This document shows, piece by piece, positions 12,583 through 17,488 of a DNA stretch of 22,374 bases; the first letter of the stretch is position 1; the number at the start of each line of letters is the position of its first letter. Both the position numbers and the translations under genes were made by a program. This DNA comes from a virus, in IMG/VR virus record IMGVR_UViG_3300046009_012979, positions 1-22,374 of that record; one strand, written 5' to 3'. The notes beneath the pieces are model-generated. The model worked only from the letters and a program-made list of their open reading frames with translations, made no database searches and was not told the DNA's origin.

Positions 12583-13229
12583 TATTCTAACTCCTCTATT
12601 TTAAGATTAGGGCAGCTGTCTGCCTTAAAGCTTTTTTTAAAAGTAGCACCAGCGACCGAGGTTAAAGAATAGCACCACGAAAACTTAACATTACCCTTAA
12701 AAGTAGCACCAGCAACTGAGGTTAAAGAATCGCAATCCCAAAATTCGACATCACCGTTAAGCGTAGCACCAGAAACCGAGGCTAAAGAATTGCACAAAAC
12801 AAACTCAATATTACCATTAAATGTAACACCCTCAACAGAGGTTAAAGAATCGCAATCTCTAAACTTAACATCACCGTTAAAAGTTGCACCCGAAACGGAG
12901 GCTAAAGAATAGCACCAACCAAACCAAACATCATCATTAAAAGTAACACCATCAAGCGAGGCTAAAGAATAGCACCAACCAAACCAAACATCATCATTAA
13001 AAGTAACACCATCAAGCGAGGCTAAAGAATTGCACCTCCAAAACTTAACACAACCGTTAAAAGTGACGCCTTCAAGCGAAGTCAAAGAATCGTGCCGCCA
13101 AAACTCAACACCTTTTTTAAAAATTATCTTATCCCCTTCAATTTCTACAACATCATCTCCAAATTCTGCTAAGGCTGCTCTATCTAACTGACCGTCTTTT
13201 ATATCTTGGTCTGTTATTTTTATAATCAT
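12582..13229 (-). CDS. LRR-like repeat protein, array 2 gene 1 (8 repeats, fresh duplication)
   Basis: First gene of array 2, 215 residues (39 + 8 x 20 + 16). Repeats 3 and 4 ('DVWFGWCYSLASL/V') arise from a perfect 60-bp tandem duplication (12901-12960 equals 12961-13020), the clearest sign that units are still being added. Repeat 1 has histidine in place of cysteine ('FWRHDSL') and repeat 6 reads 'ATLNG'. The cap 'SFKADSCPNLKIEELE' retains GAG GAG. The gene is headed by AACAGGAGATAAAATAATG and a leftward promoter 35-60 bases upstream. Confidence 0.88.
   Translation of the reverse strand: MIIKITDQDIKDGQLDRAALAEFGDDVVEIEGDKIIFKKGVEFWRHDSLTSLEGVTFNGCVKFWRCNSLASLDGVTFNDDVWFGWCYSLASLDGVTFNDDVWFGWCYSLASVSGATFNGDVKFRDCDSLTSVEGVTFNGNIEFVLCNSLASVSGATLNGDVEFWDCDSLTSVAGATFKGNVKFSWCYSLTSVAGATFKKSFKADSCPNLKIEELE
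12901..13020 (-). repeat. Perfect 60-bp tandem duplication
   Basis: Bases 12901-12960 and 12961-13020 are identical, and the match runs ten bases further into 13030. Each copy encodes one LRR-like repeat in frame. No base has changed, so the duplication is recent or has been homogenised. Confidence 0.98.
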
Positions 13230-13262
13230 TATTTTATCTCCTGTTGCTATTAACTTAACCGT

Positions 13263-13291
13263 AAGTTAATATATTTTAATTCCACTGTCAA
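13263..13291 (-). promoter_or_regulatory. Leftward promoter for repeat array 2
   Basis: On the - strand TTGACA (13291-13286), 17 bases, then TAACTT (13268-13263). TATATT in the spacer is an alternative -10 box. Transcription would begin near 13256, about 27 bases before array 2 gene 1. Its -35 box lies in one arm of a nine-base inverted repeat shared with the opposing promoter. Confidence 0.65.
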
Positions 13292-13326
13292 CACTAAGTT
13301 ATACTTTTTTTATATCGAGTGTTGAC
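13287..13326. promoter_or_regulatory. Inverted repeat joining two -35 boxes, with AAGTTATACTT
   Basis: GTCAACACT (13287-13295) and AGTGTTGAC (13318-13326) are perfect inverted repeats that contain the -35 boxes of the two divergent promoters. Between them lies AAGTTATACTT (13296-13306), found again at 16573-16583 inside another promoter. A regulator binding here could switch array 2 and the replication genes together. Confidence 0.5.
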
Positions 13327-13350
13327 ATTAGTTTTATAGTGGTTTATCAT
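13322..13350 (+). promoter_or_regulatory. Rightward promoter for replication genes
   Basis: TTGACA (13322-13327), 17 bases, TATCAT (13345-13350). It points at the small HTH gene and replication genes and starts about 30 bases before the ATG at 13388. Its -35 is a perfect consensus. Confidence 0.7.
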
Positions 13351-13387
13351 TTTAAGATTAGATTAATATTAATCAAGGGGTAAAATA

Positions 13388-13564
13388 ATGCTTACGTTAG
13401 AATATATACAAAAACAACTCAAGATCATAAATATCAAAAAAGCAGCGCGTGAGACAGGCATGTCTTATATGACCTTTTACAAAATCAGAGACGGGAAAAT
13501 AGCTAATCCAAAATACCATACTTTACTAGCTATTGAGGAGTATTTGAAACAAGAAGGTAAGTAA
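13388..13564 (+). CDS. Small XRE/Cro-like HTH protein, 58 residues
   Basis: Read from the ATG at 13388 to TAA at 13564, the product starts 'MLTLEYIQKQLKIINIKKAA' and contains the helix-turn-helix 'KKAARETGMSYMTFYKIRDGK'-type core (residues 17-37), followed by a short 'HTLLAIEEYLKQEGK' helix. A good AAGGGG ribosome binding site precedes it. Position directly after a divergent promoter is typical of Cro- or CII-like early regulators, so it may control array 2 and replication gene expression. Its tail codons contain AAGG, which serves the next gene four bases downstream. Confidence 0.85.
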   Translation: MLTLEYIQKQLKIINIKKAARETGMSYMTFYKIRDGKIANPKYHTLLAIEEYLKQEGK

Positions 13565-13568
13565 AATA

Positions 13569-14474
13569 ATGCAAAAAGAATTAGGCTGGATATGCTTGCA
13601 TAGAGCTTTGCTGCAGTGGGAGTATTACAGCGATATCAGCACTACAAGGCTATGGATACACTGCTTGCTAAAGGCTTCTCATAAAGATTTTATATACAAA
13701 AATATTGAAGTGCGTAAAGGCAGTTTCTGGACAACTTTACCCAAGCTTCAGAGCGAAACTAAGATGAGCACGCAAACGTTACGCAACAGCCTAAGCAAGC
13801 TAAAGTTATCGGGCAATATAGAGGATATTGCCACTAATAAATATCGTTTAATATCAGTAGTTAATTTTCAAAAATACCAATTTGGGGAATTAAGCCAACA
13901 GGCAAGCCAACAGGCAAACCAACAGGCAAACCAACAGGCAAACTACCAGCAAATCAAAGGGCGACAAGGGGATGTCCAACAGACAAACCAACAGACAAAC
14001 CAACAGACAGCTATATATATAGATAAACAACAAGATAAACAAATAAGTATTATAGAAAAAGAAATAATTAAAGAAAAAGAAACTATTTTAGGTAGCTTAA
14101 TACCACTTGCGGATATGGTTAATTCTTGGAATCAGATTATCCAAAAAACAATCGCTCCTAAGACTCGTGGAGTAATCCTCACAACACCACGCAGACAAAA
14201 ATTAACAGCACGTTGGAACAACGAATTACACAAAAATTACCAAAACTGGTTAGCTTATCTTGATCAAATCGCTGCAACCCCTTTCCTCATGGGCGATAAT
14301 ACACAAGGTTGGGCTGTTAGTTTTGATTGGGCTATAAACCCCTCAAACTTTGCCAAAGTCATGGAAGGCAGATACGGCAGAACTCTTAAAAAAGAATTGT
14401 CTAGAGAGGAAAAAATACAACAAATGCAAGCAAACTTACAGGAGAAAATAACATGCAAATTGCTGAATTCTTAG
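13569..14474 (+). CDS. Replisome-organiser-like phage replication protein
   Basis: The 301-residue product starts with a winged-helix-like region common to phage replication initiators ('WICLHRALLQWEYYSD' at 7-22, 'RLWIHCLLKASH' about 27-38, 'GSFWTTLPKLQSETKMS' and 'LRNSLSKLKLSG' further on). Residues of about 110-150 form a flexible linker of QQANQQ and QQTNQQ repeats encoded by 12-bp DNA units, and the C-terminal half ('LADMVNSWNQI', 'RRQKLTARWNNEL', 'GWAVSFDWAINPSNFAKVMEGRY') resembles the C-terminal part of phage O/DnaD-type proteins. It probably binds the phage origin and recruits the replicative helicase. No exact family is claimed. It overlaps the next gene by 22 bases. Confidence 0.75.
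   Translation: MQKELGWICLHRALLQWEYYSDISTTRLWIHCLLKASHKDFIYKNIEVRKGSFWTTLPKLQSETKMSTQTLRNSLSKLKLSGNIEDIATNKYRLISVVNFQKYQFGELSQQASQQANQQANQQANYQQIKGRQGDVQQTNQQTNQQTAIYIDKQQDKQISIIEKEIIKEKETILGSLIPLADMVNSWNQIIQKTIAPKTRGVILTTPRRQKLTARWNNELHKNYQNWLAYLDQIAATPFLMGDNTQGWAVSFDWAINPSNFAKVMEGRYGRTLKKELSREEKIQQMQANLQEKITCKLLNS
13895..14010 (+). repeat. 12-bp tandem repeats in the replication gene linker
   Basis: Four units of CCAACAGGCAAA (the first ends AAG) fill 13895-13942, and about three units of CCAACAGACAAA follow at 13976-14010. They encode a Q/N-rich linker. The unit length keeps the frame, so copy number can change without breaking the gene. Confidence 0.9.
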
Positions 14475-15004
14475 TTAATATCAATGATTTATACAGGCCA
14501 CAACTAACCAGCGCACAGCAAGAATTTTACCGCGATTTTCTTAAAAACTTTACTGATCATCAGTTAGGCGAGCTATGGACTAAAACCGCAGAAACACACC
14601 AACATACAAGCCCCCCTTCAATCGGGAAGCTTAAGGACTATTCCGCAGGAGTTAGCAAGCTTAAAGTTGTAAGCGATCAACAAAATCAAGGGTTAGAAAG
14701 ACTTACAGAGCTGGAAATACTCAACACGCCACTAGGTAGACTTGCGTTAAAAGAAGGTTGGGCAGATAGCTATATCAGATCATGCAAAGCAAACGGCATT
14801 CCAGATCAAGGATTTAATAAACACTTGGAATATCAAACGCTTAAGCATAAAGCGGAAGAAGCTTTTAAAACACTTAATCCAGATTCAATACTTGATAAGC
14901 CGTTGATAAATCTTTATAATTCCATGCGCAAGAAAAATGAAGATCTGAAAAATAAATATGCTCATTTATGGCAAGATGTTCTTATCGATTATGTAGAAAT
15001 GTAA
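14453..15004 (+). CDS. Possible helicase loader or replication accessory protein
   Basis: A 183-residue soluble protein encoded directly after, and overlapping, the replisome-organiser-like gene. The N-terminal part 'YRPQLTSAQQEFYRDFLKNFTDHQLGELWTKTAET' is helical and typical of small proteins placed second in phage replication operons, where helicase loaders (lambda P-like) or primase partners usually lie. There is no Walker motif, so an ATP-dependent DnaC-type loader is unlikely. I infer a role from position and overall look only. The start at 14453 is supported by AGGAG ten bases upstream. Confidence 0.65.
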   Translation: MQIAEFLVNINDLYRPQLTSAQQEFYRDFLKNFTDHQLGELWTKTAETHQHTSPPSIGKLKDYSAGVSKLKVVSDQQNQGLERLTELEILNTPLGRLALKEGWADSYIRSCKANGIPDQGFNKHLEYQTLKHKAEEAFKTLNPDSILDKPLINLYNSMRKKNEDLKNKYAHLWQDVLIDYVEM

Positions 15005-15110
15005 AATTGAATGTGAAGAGTGGTATTAAAATCGATTTGTTGCCACTTTTTAGAAGGATACAGAAGAAAATAAAAGGTTTTTGATAATTGGTACCAGAAA
15101 ACAAAATTAA

Positions 15111-15147
15111 GGCCTTGTAGGGGCTAAAAAGCCCCCTTAAGGTTTTT
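15111..15147. terminator. Strong terminator, probably bidirectional
   Basis: The stem GGGGCT/AGCCCC (15120-15125 and 15130-15135) closes on an AAAA loop, and flanking CCTT/AAGG can extend it. On the + strand it is followed by TTTTT (15143-15147) and ends the replication operon; on the - strand TTTTG and TTTTC follow, so it can also end the leftward microprotein operon, whose last stop codon adjoins it. The remaining bases of 15005-15110 hold nothing I can name. Confidence 0.85.
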
Positions 15148-15256
15148 ATAAAATGTTGGCAAAAAATATTATCAGTAACCACATTATCCCGATAACCGTA
15201 AAACCAGAAGCAAAAATAATACTTAAAATTTTTACTAGTTCTATATAAAATTTCAT
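15146..15256 (-). CDS. Single-pass membrane microprotein, 36 residues
   Basis: ATG at 15256 to TAA at 15146 encodes a protein starting 'MKFYIELVKILSIIFASG', with one long hydrophobic helix from about residue 11 to 36. AAGGA lies eight bases before the start. The ATG overlaps the TGA of the preceding gene (ATGA), a strong sign that both are translated. It is the last gene before the terminator. The layout would fit a holin-like or other small membrane peptide, but no family is recognised. Confidence 0.65.
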   Translation of the reverse strand: MKFYIELVKILSIIFASGFTVIGIMWLLIIFFANIL

Positions 15257-15375
15257 ATTCCGCATCCTTGTATATTGATGTAAAAAGCGTACACTTCATT
15301 TACAATTAAAACTATTGCAAGCAAAGTTAAAAAACACAAGTTAATAGTTAGTAAACAATCTATTTTTTTTGTCAT
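15253..15375 (-). CDS. Single-pass membrane microprotein, 40 residues
   Basis: The product starts 'MTKKIDCLLTINLCFLTLLA' and has a membrane segment at about residues 8-26, then a short polar tail 'NEVYAFYINIQGCGI'. An N-terminal KK followed by a hydrophobic stretch could also be a signal peptide, and the VYA at 28-30 would suit cleavage. AAGAG lies upstream with longer than ideal spacing. It overlaps the next gene by four bases. Unknown function. Confidence 0.6.
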   Translation of the reverse strand: MTKKIDCLLTINLCFLTLLAIVLIVNEVYAFYINIQGCGI

Positions 15376-15392
15376 AATTTTTCTCTTTTTTT

Positions 15393-15563
15393 TTATTGTT
15401 GTTTTATTGTTTTTCGTTTCAATGCATCGTGAAATCTGTCCAGAGTATAAAGCTTGTTTAATTGATCTTGTTTTTGATAACTTATACCTCTCATATCGTA
15501 AAACCAGTTTAGTAAATCTTTGTCTAAATCTAGAAGTTGCATTTCTTTTTTATTTTTTAACAT
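15393..15563 (-). CDS. Hypothetical protein, 56 residues
   Basis: ATG at 15563 to TAA at 15393, starting 'MLKNKKEMQLLDLDKDLLNW' and continuing with charged helical sequence to 'FHDALKRKTIKQQ'. It starts inside the last codons of the upstream gene (14-base overlap), so it is probably coupled. It is soluble and not recognised. The gene lies 17 bases before the next one. The opposite strand is also open here for 84 codons, but has no ribosome binding site. Confidence 0.55.
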   Translation of the reverse strand: MLKNKKEMQLLDLDKDLLNWFYDMRGISYQKQDQLNKLYTLDRFHDALKRKTIKQQ

Positions 15564-15702
15564 CACAAAAACCCCATGTAAAAATTTCTTTTTTTAATTC
15601 CTTGCTTGCACCATTTTTAGCACAATCAGTTAGCATCCTTAAAGCATCTAACCTTTTTTGATTAGTGCATTTTAGTATTATTTTTGTTGCTAAACTATTC
15701 AT
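15550..15702 (-). CDS. Hypothetical protein, 50 residues
   Basis: The sequence begins 'MNSLATKIILKCTNQKRLDA' and ends 'KKEIFTWGFCDVKK'. It has three cysteines (12, 27 and 46) and a basic, helical composition. The strong AAGGAG ribosome binding site lies within the last codons of the preceding gene, four bases separate the stop and the ATG. No family is recognised. Confidence 0.6.
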   Translation of the reverse strand: MNSLATKIILKCTNQKRLDALRMLTDCAKNGASKELKKEIFTWGFCDVKK

Positions 15703-15706
15703 TCTA

Positions 15707-15844
15707 TTATCTCCTTTTATTTTTAACTAATTCTAAATATTTGCGGCTACTATCGCAAGTATATACTCCATGCTGACAGGATAAACAAAATTTCATATCT
15801 GCTAACAATTCCCTTTCTGTTTTGTTTCTAATGTCTATTTTCAT
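15707..15844 (-). CDS. Small cysteine-containing protein, 45 residues
   Basis: I choose the ATG at 15844 because GGGGGAG lies nine bases upstream; an earlier in-frame ATG at 15889 has no such signal. The product has a 'CLSCQHGVYTC' motif (C20, C23, C30 with H25) that might hold a zinc ion, after an acidic-basic N-terminal helix 'MKIDIRNKTERELLADMKF'. It overlaps the end of the upstream membrane gene by 17 bases, and its tail 'NKRR' codons provide the ribosome binding site for the next gene. Confidence 0.65.
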   Translation of the reverse strand: MKIDIRNKTERELLADMKFCLSCQHGVYTCDSSRKYLELVKNKRR

Positions 15845-16004
15845 TATTTTTACTCCCCCCTCTAGTAATATCCGCAACAATCCATTCATAACGTAGCCAC
15901 GAAAATATTAAGAATATTAAGGCAACTACTAAAATTCCAATGAGAGTTGCTAACCAAAGTCCATAAGCACCGTAATTATTAATCCATTCTATTATCAGAA
16001 TCAT
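15828..16004 (-). CDS. Single-pass membrane protein, 58 residues
   Basis: The protein starts 'MILIIEWINNYGAYGLWLAT', has a long hydrophobic helix at about residues 13-38 ('GLWLATLIGILVVALIFLIF'), then 'SWLRYEWIVADITRGG' and a polar tail. AAAGGAG is positioned well before the ATG. It is a membrane microprotein of unknown role, the second gene of this leftward operon and overlapping the next one. Confidence 0.7.
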   Translation of the reverse strand: MILIIEWINNYGAYGLWLATLIGILVVALIFLIFSWLRYEWIVADITRGGSKNNENRH

Positions 16005-16057
16005 TCTAGAAGCTCCTTTTGTTTTTGTTTAAAATATAAACTATTAACTATTAACTA

Positions 16058-16525
16058 TTAACATACATAGTTACACACATGTTCTACCGCATCTTTTCGA
16101 GTCCAAGAATAATTATGATAATCATCAAAACCATTTTCACTAACAGTTTTCCATACAGTCTTTTTACCTATTTTTTCTAAAAATTTGATAGCGGCTCTAA
16201 CCATTTCTAAATCATCTAAATCTGGATTTAAATCTGGATCTAACTCTAACTCTAAATCTGGATATAACTCTAAATCTAAAAAAAGATCTTTTAAGAAAGG
16301 AATTAAATCTTCTGTCTTATCTTTAAAATCTTCTTCTGTTTCTATAAAAATTTTATCTCTTGTGATTGAGCAATTGTTATATATATCTTGTAAGATGTCT
16401 GATATTTTCAATTTAGTTGAGTGAAAAGAGCTATCATAAAATTTGCGATTGCTTGATACATTCCTGTAAACATCTATTGAAAATCCAGATTTACTTATTT
16501 TTAATTTGCTAAAACTATATGTCAT
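16058..16525 (-). CDS. Hypothetical acidic protein with LDLELDPD repeats, 155 residues
   Basis: The first gene of the leftward microprotein operon. Its N-terminal part ('MTYSFSKLKISKSGFSIDVY') looks like beta strands. The middle (about residues 82-106) is a low-complexity acidic run built from L-D/E-L-x-P-D-L units, encoded by imperfect 12-bp repeats of CTAAATCTGGAT on the + strand (about 16210-16285). The end has 'WTRKDAVEHVCNYVC'. No family is recognised. AAAGGAG supports the start, and a near-consensus promoter lies 36-65 bases upstream. Confidence 0.7.
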   Translation of the reverse strand: MTYSFSKLKISKSGFSIDVYRNVSSNRKFYDSSFHSTKLKISDILQDIYNNCSITRDKIFIETEEDFKDKTEDLIPFLKDLFLDLELYPDLELELDPDLNPDLDDLEMVRAAIKFLEKIGKKTVWKTVSENGFDDYHNYSWTRKDAVEHVCNYVC

Positions 16526-16561
16526 TTAAAATGCTCCTTTTGTTTTGTTTTCTATAAACAT

Positions 16562-16590
16562 AGAATATACTCAAGTTATACTTAAGTCAA
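16562..16590 (-). promoter_or_regulatory. Leftward promoter of the microprotein operon
   Basis: On the - strand TTGACT (16590-16585), 17 bases, TATTCT (16567-16562). AAGTTATACTT (16573-16583), also present between the divergent promoters near 13300, lies in the spacer, so the two regions may answer to one regulator. A related GGTTATACTT follows at 16596-16605. Confidence 0.65.
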
Positions 16591-16637
16591 TAGCTGGTTA
16601 TACTTTTTCTGTATTTTATTGCACTTTTTTTAATAAT

Positions 16638-16651
16638 CTTGTAATTACAAG
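16638..16651. promoter_or_regulatory. Perfect 14-base palindrome, probable operator
   Basis: CTTGTAATTACAAG is fully self-complementary and overlaps a possible rightward -35 box TTGTAA (16639-16644). With an 18-base spacer, TATGAT (16663-16668) would be the -10 box, driving the gene at 16700 and perhaps the terminase genes. A dimeric regulator binding here would control the start of late or packaging gene expression. Confidence 0.5.
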
Positions 16652-16699
16652 GGTTTATGTGATATGATTAATTATTAAAAAATGGAGGTAGTAAAAAAT

Positions 16700-17119
16700 A
16701 TGAATTATTTAATCAAAACAAAAGGACTATTTGTAACAAGTTCATCAGGCGTATTTTCAAGCAAACCATACGAACTAGACTTTTTGTTAAATATCAACGA
16801 TAAAAACTTATGTTTACAAGTCATACGTAAATCTTTACTTGATGATCGTTTGAAAGAAAGAAACGAAAACTATAGATATTTTCGAACCTGCGAAATTATA
16901 TCAATTTCAGAAGCTAACAACAAAAATAATAGTGAATTAAATGATACAGAGCTGTCCAAATTAATGGCGGATGCTATAACCTTAAATTGTGTACCGCAAA
17001 ACATTACACAATACACAACAAATGATCAAAAAGTAAAAGCGTTAAAAAAAGCTTTGCAAATGTCAAAAATGAGGGCGAAAAGAAAAGTAAATAATCAAGA
17101 TTTTAATGAATTAAATTAA
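16700..17119 (+). CDS. Conserved-looking phage protein upstream of terminase, unknown
   Basis: I start at the ATG at 16700, which gives 139 residues; the open frame reaches back to an ATG at 16682, but that codon overlaps the GGAGG that would serve the second ATG. The N-terminal part is strand-rich ('MNYLIKTKGLFVTSSSGVFS', 'ELDFLLNI', 'CEIISIS'), the C-terminal part helical and basic ('KALKKALQMSKMRAKRK'). No family is recognised. It lies 39 bases before the small terminase gene in the same direction. Confidence 0.7.
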   Translation: MNYLIKTKGLFVTSSSGVFSSKPYELDFLLNINDKNLCLQVIRKSLLDDRLKERNENYRYFRTCEIISISEANNKNNSELNDTELSKLMADAITLNCVPQNITQYTTNDQKVKALKKALQMSKMRAKRKVNNQDFNELN

Positions 17120-17158
17120 TTAATAAGTATCAAAAAACCTAAAAAATGAGTCTGTTCT

Positions 17159-17485
17159 ATGGCAAGTGGTGGAAAAAGGGAAAATTCCGGTAGAAGAAAA
17201 GGCGTAAAAAATATCTTATGCGATAAATACCGAGATTTAATAGCCGAAAGTAACCCTATTGAATTTTTAATAAACGCTTTTACAAAAGGGTATATATTAA
17301 CTCCTGACATGTCCGGACAGATTTTAACATATCGCGAACGTTGCGACATTGCTAGAGATTTGTTAAAAAAAATCATGCCGGATTTAAAAGCTATCGATCA
17401 TCAGGGAGATATTAGCCTTGACGGCAATATAGATAGCTCTATCACTGTTAAATTTATTACCGCGGAAGCAAAAAAAACAGAGTAA
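17159..17485 (+). CDS. terS: Probable small terminase subunit
   Basis: This 108-residue protein lies three bases before the large terminase gene, the usual place for TerS. It begins 'ASGGKRENSGRRKGVKN', a glycine/arginine-rich opening common in small terminases and related phage DNA-binding proteins, followed by helices ('DKYRDLIAESNPIEFLINAF', 'YRERCDIARDLLKKIMPDL'). TerS recognises the packaging site and guides the motor onto phage DNA. No clear HTH can be seen, and the call depends on position and opening motif. The ribosome binding site is weak. Confidence 0.7.
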   Translation: MASGGKRENSGRRKGVKNILCDKYRDLIAESNPIEFLINAFTKGYILTPDMSGQILTYRERCDIARDLLKKIMPDLKAIDHQGDISLDGNIDSSITVKFITAEAKKTE

Positions 17486-17488
17486 TCA

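Larger units (their letters stand above)
8905..13112 (-). repeat. Array of 60-bp coding repeats, seven genes (53 units)
   Basis: Second array of the same 60-bp unit, with 8, 7, 11, 7, 6, 7 and 7 units in transcription order. The units are on average more varied than in array 1. Gene junctions are of two kinds: overlapping TAATG, or TAG followed 11 bases later by ATG. It is separated from array 1 by the ssb/HTH/rusA genes and the recombination genes, yet shares a 59-bp exact block and a block of about 286 bp with it. Confidence 0.9.

Noticed and set aside
1846-13112. 60-bp direct repeats resembling a CRISPR or satellite array
   Set aside because: The repeats are in one reading frame, encode a regular 20-residue unit and lack unique spacers of constant length.
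1846-13112. Diversity-generating retroelement target because variable codons sit in a fixed framework
   Set aside because: No reverse transcriptase or template repeat is present in the window, and changes are not limited to adenine positions. Recombination between units explains most of the pattern.
15407-15661. 84-codon + strand open frame, and a 105-codon - strand frame at 14982-15299
   Set aside because: Both lack ribosome binding sites and overlie better-supported small genes; the second also runs through the terminator.
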